Below the pieces are notes generated by a model that had not been told where the DNA came from, did no database searches, and saw only the letters and a program-made list of their open reading frames with translations. From assembly GCA_003978875.1 (NCBI GenBank), contig QNXQ01000182.1, positions 1 to 5,176 on the forward strand: a stretch of DNA of 5,176 bases. The letters run 5' to 3'. The stretch comes from Aquifex sp. (GTDB lineage Bacteria > Aquificota > Aquificia > Aquificales > Aquificaceae). The translations under genes were made by a program, and so were the position numbers. Shown here one piece after another: positions 1 to 5,176 of the stretch. How positions within the stretch are numbered: the first letter of the stretch is position 1; every line of letters begins with the position of its first letter.

Positions 1-442
1 CTTCCCCTTCCTTTCTTCGACTTTCTATTAAATCGTCCAAGGCTTTCCTCAAAGCTTCTAGGACAACCCTTTTTAGTTCTTCATCTATTTCTATTTCAGC
101 TTTTTCTGAATATCTCCAGGCGTAATCTAAAACTTTATCGTCAGAAGGTTGAAGATTTAACTCTTTTACAAGTTCTTTAAGCATTTCAACATTCGATTTG
201 AGTTTTTCAACATCCACCGGCGGTTTTACGAACTTTTGTTCTATGTCAATAAAAACTGTTACACTTCCCCTTCTCAATTTCCTTTTAATTTCATTCTTAA
301 TTTCCAGTTCTATAGGAACGAGAAAGGAAGGCATTTTAGTAGATATGTCAAGTCCTTTACCGTTTAAAGAGCGCATCATTATAGTTACTCTCCAGTTTTC
401 ACTGTCCGCTTCACCCTTTCCGAAACCCGTCATACTGAACAT
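1..442 (-). CDS. yicC: YicC-family RNase/RNase adaptor, N-terminal half (cut by window edge)
   Basis: Reading leftward from an ATG at 442-440, the frame stays open to the window edge and gives 147 residues. The protein begins MFSMTGFGKGEAD, the hallmark start of YicC proteins. Residues 24-33 (RSLNGKGLDI) match the conserved 'R-S-[LV]-N-x-[RK]-x-L-[DE]-[IL]' block, and RRGSVTV (about 60-66) matches the following 'RG.V.V' strand. The last visible residues, ALDDLIESRRKEGE, match the central YicC region just before the C-terminal catalytic domain. Family members are about 290 residues long, so roughly half is missing beyond base 1. E. coli YicC is reported as an endoribonuclease or RNase adaptor that promotes sRNA turnover; a similar role here is inferred. 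The frame is closed upstream by a stop near 503-505. An ATG at 433-431 is a possible alternative start, but YicC proteins usually have two to four residues before SMTGFG, which favours 442. The ribosome site is weak. Confidence 0.9.
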   Translation of the reverse strand, partial: MFSMTGFGKGEADSENWRVTIMMRSLNGKGLDISTKMPSFLVPIELEIKNEIKRKLRRGSVTVFIDIEQKFVKPPVDVEKLKSNVEMLKELVKELNLQPSDDKVLDYAWRYSEKAEIEIDEELKRVVLEALRKALDDLIESRRKEGE

Positions 443-472
443 GAACTCTATTCTATTAGAAATCGGTTTAGG

Positions 473-501
473 AGAATAAAATATTTTGTATGTCGGACCA
501 A
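473..501 (-). promoter_or_regulatory. Candidate sigma-70-like promoter for yicC (weak)
   Basis: On the minus strand, TTGGTC (501-496) and TATTCT (478-473) are separated by 17 bases, which would start a transcript about 25 nt before the yicC ATG. The matches to consensus are only three of six and four of six. A second poor pair, TTGCGT (514-509) and TACAAA (490-485), overlaps it. yicC is separated from purM by 175 bases, so a promoter of its own is reasonable, but this is a low-confidence pick by eye in AT-rich DNA. Confidence 0.2.
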
Positions 502-666
502 TTTAAGTACGCAAGATTTAAAAGATGGGTGAGAATAATGACCATTATATTTTTTGTTTTGGTAATGATATACGCCTACTTCCATGTGAAAGGTAAAAAG
601 AGGGTAAGGGAAGAGAGTTACACTATATCTACCGCTTTTGTTCCTTCTCTGATTTCTCCAAGATAA
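490..666 (+). CDS. Possible small single-pass membrane protein (58 aa)
   Basis: This is the only plus-strand frame that looks like a gene rather than a shadow of the opposite strand. It fills the gap between yicC and purM. It begins MSDQFKYARFKRWV, a basic N-terminus, continues with a hydrophobic stretch at about residues 16-33 (IMTIIFFVLVMIYAYFHV) and then a basic KGKKRVRE segment. This is the layout of a one-span inner-membrane protein. Codons such as AGA, AGG, ATA, TAC and AAG match the neighbouring genes. The last 49 bases overlap the purM 3' end antiparallel, so residues after about 43 are constrained by purM and may not be meaningful. An AGGAG lies at 470-474, but 15 bases before the ATG, which is far. 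An internal in-frame ATG at 538 has a closer GGTGAG and would give 42 residues, cutting into the basic N-terminus. I recognise no family. It resembles short oxidase-subunit or CcmD-type proteins only in size and layout. Confidence 0.42.
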   Translation: MSDQFKYARFKRWVRIMTIIFFVLVMIYAYFHVKGKKRVREESYTISTAFVPSLISPR

Positions 667-1619
667 AAAGCTCCATCAAGTAGCTCCAGAGCTTTTTGAG
701 CTTCCTCTTTACCTACCACAATTATCATGCCTACACCCATATTAAAGGTTCTGAACATTTCCCTTTCTTCTATTTTCCCGAGCTTCTGTATCCATGCGAA
801 TATAGGGTTATCGGGTATGTTTTTTTTGTAAACAACAGCTTTTAAATTCTCAGGAAGTATCCTTATTAAGTTTTCGGGTATTCCGCCACCTGTAATGTGG
901 GCAATCCCCTTTACTTTTACTCTTTTTTTAAGTTTTTTAATATCTCTTACGTATATTCTTGTGGGTGTGAGAAGTATCTCCGCTACGGTTTTCTCAAAGT
1001 CAGGGACAAAATCCGTATATTTAATACCGTTTAAATCGAGAACCTTCCTTATAAGGGAATAACCATTGCTGTGAAATCCCGAAGATTTTAAACCTATCAG
1101 AACGTCTCCTTCTTTTATATCTTTTCCATCTATAACTTTTTCCTTTTCACAAAAGCCTATACAAAATCCCGCAAGGTCGTAAACTCCCTCAGGGTAAAAA
1201 TCGGGCATTTCCGCTGTTTCTCCCCCCGCCAAAAGCACTTCTCCTTCCTTACACCCCTTTATTATCCCATCTATAATTTCCTTCATAACCGGTAGGTGTA
1301 GTTTTCCCGTGGCTATATAATCAAGGAATATAAAAGGGTCTGCCCCCGTAGTTATCAAATCGTTTACGTTCATAGCTACAAGGTCTATTCCTACAGTATC
1401 GTGTTTATTCACAGCTTGGGCTATTTTGAGTTTTGTTCCTACTCCATCTGTTGTGGAGAAAACAACGGGATTTTTATAACCCTTTATCGGAAACCCGCTT
1501 GCAAATCCTCCAAACTCCGAGAGATTAAACTCATTCTTTACTTTTTCCTTTATATAGTTTACAAACTCGTTAGCTTTATCTATATCCACTCCTGCCGATT
1601 TATAGGTGAGCATACTCAC
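618..1619 (-). CDS. purM: Phosphoribosylformylglycinamidine cyclo-ligase (AIR synthetase)
   Basis: PurM (EC 6.3.3.1) closes the imidazole ring in cytosolic purine synthesis: formylglycinamidine ribonucleotide plus ATP gives AIR, ADP and phosphate. The 333 residues are the usual length and align end to end with the family. Visible blocks are YKSAGVDID (6-14), the nucleotide-binding TTDGVGTKL (56-64), GIDLVAMNVNDL (77-88), GGETAEMP (132-139), SSGFHSNGYSL (179-189), LTPTRIYV (217-224), HITGGGIPEN (241-250) and FNMGVGM (292-298). No key block is missing. It is the last gene of the packed minus-strand run. The longest frame starts with GTG at 1619, overlapping the thpR stop as GTGA. An ATG six bases later (1613) lies seven bases after GGGGG and may be the real start, giving 331 residues. 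No other pur gene is visible nearby, so purine genes appear dispersed in this genome. Confidence 0.97.
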   Translation of the reverse strand: MSMLTYKSAGVDIDKANEFVNYIKEKVKNEFNLSEFGGFASGFPIKGYKNPVVFSTTDGVGTKLKIAQAVNKHDTVGIDLVAMNVNDLITTGADPFIFLDYIATGKLHLPVMKEIIDGIIKGCKEGEVLLAGGETAEMPDFYPEGVYDLAGFCIGFCEKEKVIDGKDIKEGDVLIGLKSSGFHSNGYSLIRKVLDLNGIKYTDFVPDFEKTVAEILLTPTRIYVRDIKKLKKRVKVKGIAHITGGGIPENLIRILPENLKAVVYKKNIPDNPIFAWIQKLGKIEEREMFRTFNMGVGMIIVVGKEEAQKALELLDGAFYLGEIREGTKAVDIV

Positions 1620-1625
1620 GCCCCC
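1611..1625 (-). promoter_or_regulatory. Start region of purM: GTG/ATG choice and G-rich ribosome site
   Basis: The minus strand reads GGGGG (1625-1621), then GTG at 1619-1617 overlapping the thpR TGA, then ATG at 1613-1611. The G run is one base from the GTG, too close for normal initiation, but seven bases from the ATG. Spacing therefore favours the ATG, with purM starting two bases after the thpR stop codon. The N-terminal conservation begins at YKSAGVDI and does not decide between the two. Confidence 0.5.
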
Positions 1626-2182
1626 AAGTAGAATTCTTCTACTACTGTGTATATCGGACCTACAGAGGTAAGAGAGCTTGAGATGAGTGCTATCTTGTTT
1701 ACCTCATCTTCCCCAAATTCTACCGTTCTATATTTTCTCAGTAAGTCGCCCAACGCTCTTCTATCTGCTCTTTTTATCCTGCATACGGTGACGTGGGGAA
1801 CAAAGTTCTTTGAATTTTTGGGAATTATTCCTCTACGTGCATTTAACCTTTCGACTTCTTTAGCCAGTTTTATCAGTCTGTTTGCCCCTTCCGATACCCC
1901 TATCCACAGAACCCTCGGGTTTCTCATATCGGGAAATACTCCCAAACTCTTATACTTTATTTTGAAAGGTATAGTTTTTTTGGCTATTTCCTGCAAGTTT
2001 CTTATTACTTCTAAGGCTTGACCTTCGTTTATTTCACCTAAAAACTGAAAGGTCATATGAAGATTTTGAGGTTCTACCCACTTTCCGGTAATCTTTAAAT
2101 TAACCTCTTCCCTTATTCTTTCCGAAACCTCATGGATACGTTTGCTTGTAAAAAATCCTACGAAAGCTCTCACAACTTTCAT
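1616..2182 (-). CDS. thpR: RNA 2',3'-cyclic phosphodiesterase (LigT/ThpR, 2H family)
   Basis: This 188-residue protein is a full-length member of the 2H phosphoesterase family (EC 3.1.4.58), formerly called 2'-5' RNA ligase LigT. Members hydrolyse 2',3'-cyclic phosphate ends of RNA to 2'-phosphates, and some join tRNA halves in vitro. Both catalytic HxTx motifs are present: H42-M-T44-F in the N-terminal lobe and H130-V-T132-V in the C-terminal lobe. The typical opening MKVVRAFVGFF is there, as are the FLGEI block right after the first motif (about 47-51) and the conserved NPRVLWIGV strand (88-96). Near the C-terminus, LISSSLTSVGPIYTVVEEF (167-185) matches the usual final strand. The ATG at 2182 lies six bases after the stop of the upstream gene. 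The ribosome site is weak (GATGTAGA before the ATG), so coupling to the upstream gene is plausible. The biological substrate in bacteria is not settled. Confidence 0.93.
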   Translation of the reverse strand: MKVVRAFVGFFTSKRIHEVSERIREEVNLKITGKWVEPQNLHMTFQFLGEINEGQALEVIRNLQEIAKKTIPFKIKYKSLGVFPDMRNPRVLWIGVSEGANRLIKLAKEVERLNARRGIIPKNSKNFVPHVTVCRIKRADRRALGDLLRKYRTVEFGEDEVNKIALISSSLTSVGPIYTVVEEFYLGA

Positions 2183-2188
2183 TCTACA

Positions 2189-3043
2189 TCAATATAGAAG
2201 TGTTATAGGAGCGGAGTAAGCCACTAACCTCAGTCCAAAGTAATAATTATGCCAGGAGAATTTATAGGAAAGTACCTTTACAGAATACTTCCCGGGATGA
2301 TTTATTTTCACCACGACGCTTTTAGTATCGTAAATCCTGTAAACTTCATCGTTTCTATATATGAGTATCAAAACTTTATCTTGATTACTTTTTACATAAA
2401 TCCTAAAAGGGTAAATTGTCGTTTCACTGGGATAATAAAAACTCTTAGGAGAATAGGCATAGATTTCCACATGTTTTTTTCCGTTTACTATAACGTTTTG
2501 TTCCAGCTCTAATCTTTCGTAGATACGCTTATAGACCATATTCCTGGAATGGTTAATGTTAAAATCTAAAAACTTTTTCTGAAGGTAGACATCATGAACC
2601 AATACATTGCATTCGCCGGTTTTTGGATTTAAGTGATAATGGATTGTTCTGTATTCTTGTCCGATAAGTTTTCGCGGTAAATATTCGAATATGAAACTAA
2701 ATAGTTTTTCTCTGAAACTTACTTCTGACACGAATAGAAGATAGCATTCGGGTGATTTCATAACGTTTTTAAATATCCCCTTCCCTTCAAAAGGGAAAAA
2801 ACCGTATACAGCATGTAGATTCAACCTTTCCATAAACTCTACGATTTCTTCGTCAGGATACTCGTTTAACTTTACACCGAAGAGGTAAAAAATTTTCTGA
2901 ACGTAAGGTTTTGGTGCTAATTTACCTTCGGGTATGTACGTTTCATAATAGGAAAAAGGAGTGAGATTGTAAACTATAAAGCCGAAGATATATAGAGAAA
3001 TAAGAACTCCTAAAAGAGATTTAATACCCCTTAGGAGATTCAT
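2189..3043 (-). CDS. Membrane-anchored protein of unknown function, possible degenerate PHP-like domain
   Basis: I cannot assign this 284-residue protein to a family with confidence. It starts MNLLRGIKSL, followed by one hydrophobic segment at about 10-27 and then a long polar, aromatic-rich region. This suggests an N-terminal anchor with the rest outside the cytoplasm. No lipobox is seen. Residues 213-284 look like a small beta-sandwich: a strand pattern around RIYVKSN, VLILIYRNDEVYRIYD, then GKYSVKVLSYKF (251-262) and a closing YSAPITLLY (276-284). By memory this resembles the C-terminal domain of PHP-type metal phosphoesterases ('GVYRVEVY...SNPIY'). Residues 74-110 (LNLHAVYG, EGKGIF, YLLFVSEVSF) echo the PHP start 'GxLHxHS..SDG.G....ITDH', but without the metal-binding His-x-His and Asp-His pairs. 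It may thus be a decayed or repurposed PHP protein; this is inference. It overlaps the GT39 gene by 23 bases, so the two products are probably made together. Existence of the gene is much surer than its identity. Confidence 0.8.
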   Translation of the reverse strand: MNLLRGIKSLLGVLISLYIFGFIVYNLTPFSYYETYIPEGKLAPKPYVQKIFYLFGVKLNEYPDEEIVEFMERLNLHAVYGFFPFEGKGIFKNVMKSPECYLLFVSEVSFREKLFSFIFEYLPRKLIGQEYRTIHYHLNPKTGECNVLVHDVYLQKKFLDFNINHSRNMVYKRIYERLELEQNVIVNGKKHVEIYAYSPKSFYYPSETTIYPFRIYVKSNQDKVLILIYRNDEVYRIYDTKSVVVKINHPGKYSVKVLSYKFSWHNYYFGLRLVAYSAPITLLY

Positions 3044-4463
3044 AAAATTCCCCTTTAAAATCTTTTAACCTAAAAATGTAGAACTTTTTCACCTCTTCAC
3101 CGCGCCAAAACACCCTTACTTCCTCTAAAAGTTCTTTATCGGAAAAACTTCTTAGAACTTCCTTCGGTACACCACCGTAGTTAACAAATATAGCGTCTTT
3201 ACCCTTGAATTCCTTTATCCCTTCCCTCCAAAAATAGTATTGGGTGTACCTATTTATATGAAAAACGTAAGTCCTGGGATTTCCCTTTACGTAAAAAGCC
3301 ATTTCAGCGGATATCTGGTATACCGTTGAAAATATCAGCTCATCACCTGTGTAGTACTTGCTTACAGCTTTTCCCAAATCTTCCCACCCAACAAGAAACT
3401 TTGTAGGGTCCCTCTTAGGAGGAAGAATATTCTTAAGTCCTAGGTAATCGATTATTGGTGAGAATTGTACTAAAAGTGTCAGGAACACGGATAAGATTAA
3501 CGTAGCAATCTTTAAATATCTCGGTGTTTTTAAAAAATAATAAGCAAATGAAATACCAGCGGTGTAGTAGCTAAAACCCACCCAGTTGGCGTAAACTCTT
3601 TTCTTCAAGGATAGAACTAAAAAGAATAGGAATATAGGAAGGGAAAAAATTGTAAGGAATAAAAGCCTATTATCTTTGACTTTGAAACTTTTATACCAAC
3701 CCCACAATATGAAAAAAAACGGCAAGAACGAAAGCAGAATAATTTGTCCTCCTAAGAACTCTCCGAAAGAGGCAAAGTTGGGAAAATTGCTTGCCTTTGT
3801 AGCTAAATTTGATACATGTTTGAAGGATATAAAGTCCTTTTCAAAGTTCCATATAAGGACAGGTAAAGAAAGTATAAAAGCAACCACTAAGGAAGTGTAA
3901 ATTTTCAAATCCTTTAAAAGAGAAGGCTTTACCAGAAGAATGTATAAAATTCCAGAAGGCAGTAAAAATACCGCAGGGTATTTACTCAAAAATGCCAATC
4001 CTGCAAAGAATCCCGTGAGAAGCCAAAGTTTTATCTCATTCTTTTCAACCGCGAAGTAAAAGCATATTACGGATAAAGCCCAGAAGAAAATTAAAGGGGA
4101 ATCGGTTGTAAATATTACAGAATTTACAGCAAACCCTACAAATAAGTTCGGAAAAATAGAGGATATTAGAGCCACTTTTTCATCAAAGATTCTTTTTACA
4201 AAAAAGTAAGTGATTAATGAAAGCAGAAAAGATAAAAGAATAGCGTTTATTCGTACACCTATTTCGGTATTGCCTAAAATACTTGTGGAAATGAAATTCA
4301 TGTAAGCTACCATAGGAGGCTTTGAGTAATAACTTATGTCCAGGTGCCTAGACCAATCCCAGTATTGAGCTTCCTCGGGTGAAAGGTCTATCGGATACAG
4401 AAGAACGTAGAAGACCCTGAAAATTAAAAATGCAGTATTTATAACGAGGACATACTTAAACAT
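3021..4463 (-). CDS. GT39/ArnT-type membrane glycosyltransferase
   Basis: A 480-residue polytopic protein of the PMT/ArnT superfamily (GT39, GT83). These enzymes transfer a sugar from a polyprenyl-phosphate donor to a protein or lipid on the outer face of the cytoplasmic membrane. The first loop carries the acidic catalytic-type motif: SPEEAQYWDWSRHLD (28-42) followed by YYSKPPM (45-51), matching 'DEA.Y...a..l..gY..hPP'. The second loop has TTDSPL (119-124), matching the second conserved acidic motif. GLAFLSKYPAVFLLPS (155-170) is another typical block, and YANWVGFSYYTA (291-302) resembles the '.NW...Y' block. I count about ten or eleven hydrophobic spans between residues 3 and 336, then a soluble C-terminal part (about 340-480), as in ArnT-like enzymes. 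The donor and acceptor sugars cannot be told from sequence. It starts 11 bases after the cupin stop with a poor ribosome site. Its 3' end overlaps the unknown membrane protein gene, a likely functional partner. Confidence 0.88.
   Translation of the reverse strand: MFKYVLVINTAFLIFRVFYVLLYPIDLSPEEAQYWDWSRHLDISYYSKPPMVAYMNFISTSILGNTEIGVRINAILLSFLLSLITYFFVKRIFDEKVALISSIFPNLFVGFAVNSVIFTTDSPLIFFWALSVICFYFAVEKNEIKLWLLTGFFAGLAFLSKYPAVFLLPSGILYILLVKPSLLKDLKIYTSLVVAFILSLPVLIWNFEKDFISFKHVSNLATKASNFPNFASFGEFLGGQIILLSFLPFFFILWGWYKSFKVKDNRLLFLTIFSLPIFLFFLVLSLKKRVYANWVGFSYYTAGISFAYYFLKTPRYLKIATLILSVFLTLLVQFSPIIDYLGLKNILPPKRDPTKFLVGWEDLGKAVSKYYTGDELIFSTVYQISAEMAFYVKGNPRTYVFHINRYTQYYFWREGIKEFKGKDAIFVNYGGVPKEVLRSFSDKELLEEVRVFWRGEEVKKFYIFRLKDFKGEFYESPKGY
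3050..3054 (-). promoter_or_regulatory. Ribosome binding site inside the GT39 gene for the next gene
   Basis: AGGGG on the minus strand lies six bases before the ATG at 3043 and falls inside the last codons of the glycosyltransferase gene. It is the best-spaced ribosome site in the window. It supports ATG 3043 as the start of the unknown membrane protein despite the 23-base overlap, and suggests coupled translation of the two genes. Confidence 0.6.
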
Positions 4464-4474
4464 AAAGTTAAAGT

Positions 4475-4768
4475 TTACTTTGAACCGCAGATATATCTTA
4501 CTCCTTTTTCAGTTTTAGCCCAGTGGGGAGTGTTGGGTTCAAGTTCTATCATATCTCCTTCCTTTAAAAGGATTTCTTTACCTTCTGCACCGATGATAAC
4601 TTCGCCTTCTATAACCCATCTAACTTCCTTGTCGGGATGGGTATGGGTCGGATAGTAGGTTCCGGGTGGGTCGTACCATTCGTAAACCGAATAGCCCCTT
4701 TCTCTGAGGATTGAGTATATTTTTTCCCTTTCCTTGATACCCGTTTTTTCGTACCTTACTCTCTCCAT
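4475..4768 (-). CDS. Small single-domain cupin protein
   Basis: A 97-residue protein that is almost only one cupin barrel. Cupin motif 1 is seen as G36, H42-T-H44, E48 and G55. Motif 2 is seen as G71-D, P78 and H82 (GDMIELEPNTPHWAK). All four usual metal ligands (two His and a Glu in motif 1, one His in motif 2) are therefore present, so a bound metal is likely. No partner domain such as a DNA-binding HTH is visible. Residues 1-30 form a charged, probably helical lead (MERVRYEKTGIKEREKI). The last residues, YICGSK, hold its only Cys. The start codon lies inside the end of ubiX, with a 13-base overlap, so translation is probably coupled. Small cupins range from isomerases and dioxygenases to sugar or ligand binders, and the sequence alone does not choose among these. 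Link to ubiX or to the following glycosyltransferase is possible only by context. Confidence 0.88.
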   Translation of the reverse strand: MERVRYEKTGIKEREKIYSILRERGYSVYEWYDPPGTYYPTHTHPDKEVRWVIEGEVIIGAEGKEILLKEGDMIELEPNTPHWAKTEKGVRYICGSK

Positions 4769-5176
4769 CTCTTATAAAGATTATGCTCTATCCTAAGTGT
4801 ATCAAGGAGTTTACCCACCACGAAGTCTATAAGGTCTTCCATTCTCTTAGGTTTATGGTAAAAGGCCGGGCTTGCGGGAAGAACTATTCCTCCAGCTTCT
4901 ACAATCTTCAACATGTTTTCAAGGTGAATTTTACTGTAAGGAGTTTCCCTTATGAGGAGAACTAAGGGAATTTTTTCCTTTAAGGCTACTTCTCCGATTC
5001 TGTGAATTAGATTTCCGTTTATACCGTTTGCGATGTGAGCCAGTGTACTTGTTGAACAGGGTGCTATGAAAACCCCTTTGTACTTTACAAGTACGGAACC
5101 ACTGGCAAGAGGAGAGGTAAAATCTCCCTCCTCGTGGAGATTTATACCCTTCAATGAATTTAAGATTTCCTCCAAA
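4756..5176 (-). CDS. ubiX: Flavin prenyltransferase UbiX, C-terminal part (5' end beyond window)
   Basis: UbiX (EC 2.5.1.129) joins a dimethylallyl group to reduced FMN, making the prenyl-FMN cofactor of UbiD-type decarboxylases. The visible 140 or so residues match the last three quarters of the family's usual 185-200. Blocks seen, counting from the codon at 5175-5173, are LASGSVLV (23-30), IAPCSTSTLAHIANGI (37-52), GNLIHRIGEVALKEKIPLVL (54-73), RETPYSKIHLENML (76-89) and LPASPAFYHKPK (99-110). The Lys of ALKE, the Glu of RETP and the Tyr of FYHKP, known active-site positions in UbiX, are all present. The end, IEHNLYKRW, is the typical C-terminus. The missing 5' part should hold the Rossmann start 'GASG'. 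A TTG at 5175-5173 could be mistaken for the start, but the frame is open to the edge and the family needs about 50 more residues. The UbiD partner is not in the window, so whether it serves quinone synthesis is inferred. Confidence 0.95.
   Translation of the reverse strand, partial: LEEILNSLKGINLHEEGDFTSPLASGSVLVKYKGVFIAPCSTSTLAHIANGINGNLIHRIGEVALKEKIPLVLLIRETPYSKIHLENMLKIVEAGGIVLPASPAFYHKPKRMEDLIDFVVGKLLDTLRIEHNLYKRWRE

Noticed and set aside
198..479. 93-codon plus-strand frame
   Set aside because: It lies antisense to yicC, whose protein matches its family over this stretch. The plus-strand translation is Ser/Phe/Leu-rich and has no recognisable motif.
535..548. Inverted repeat ATAATG-AC-CATTAT followed by a T run, resembling a terminator on the plus strand
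   Set aside because: The stem is short and AT-rich with a two-base loop, and it falls inside the small ORF. It is too weak to call a terminator.
600..680. Possible bidirectional terminator where purM and the small ORF converge
   Set aside because: Purine-rich and pyrimidine-rich tracts face each other here (around 609-617 and 643-652), but they do not pair as a continuous stem.
1401..2021. Plus-strand frames opposite purM and thpR (1401-1631 and 1647-2021)
   Set aside because: Both are shadows of well-conserved minus-strand genes, with low-complexity translations and no family resemblance.
2249..2512. 87-codon plus-strand frame opposite the unknown membrane protein
   Set aside because: The minus-strand frame is 284 codons, has a proper ribosome site and packs into the operon. 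The plus frame has no supporting signal.
3676..3900. 74-codon plus-strand frame opposite the GT39 gene
   Set aside because: The opposite strand encodes membrane spans of a recognised enzyme, and antisense of such spans commonly gives Lys-rich open frames.
4783..4965. 60-codon plus-strand frame opposite ubiX
   Set aside because: It is antisense to the conserved UbiX C-terminal region and has no start signal.
5173..5175. TTG as the start of ubiX
   Set aside because: The frame runs open to the window edge, and the family requires about 50 further N-terminal residues, including the flavin-binding start.

Overview
The window looks like chromosomal DNA of a thermophilic bacterium of the Aquificales, with Aquifex as the best guess. 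The reasons are an AT-leaning composition, heavy use of AGA/AGG (Arg), ATA (Ile) and AAA/AAG (Lys) codons, proteins rich in Lys, Glu and Ile, tightly packed overlapping genes, and an operon that mixes unrelated pathways. This is a judgement from sequence style and was not tested by a database search.

Almost everything is on the minus strand and is read from right to left. Positions 5176 to 618 form one tightly packed run of six genes. They are the 3' part of ubiX (flavin prenyltransferase), a one-domain cupin, a GT39/ArnT-type membrane glycosyltransferase, a membrane-anchored protein of unknown function, thpR (RNA 2',3'-cyclic phosphodiesterase, LigT family) and purM (AIR synthetase). Successive genes overlap by 13, 23 or possibly 4 nt, or are separated by 11 or 6 nt. 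One transcript with translational coupling is therefore likely. Its promoter lies beyond the right edge.

A 175-base gap (443-617) follows purM. On the plus strand it contains most of a possible 58-codon gene for a small single-pass membrane protein (490-666), which runs convergently into the purM 3' end. To the left of the gap, positions 442 to 1 hold the first 147 codons of a yicC-family gene, cut by the window edge. Only this gene seems to need its own promoter inside the window.

The genes do not form a single pathway. purM serves purine synthesis. ubiX makes the prenylated flavin cofactor for UbiD decarboxylases. thpR and yicC act on RNA. The glycosyltransferase and the overlapping membrane protein may form an envelope module. 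The least understood parts are the 284-residue membrane protein, which may carry a decayed PHP-type domain and a C-terminal beta-sandwich, and the small plus-strand ORF. No RNA genes, insertion sequences, CRISPR arrays or convincing terminators were seen.
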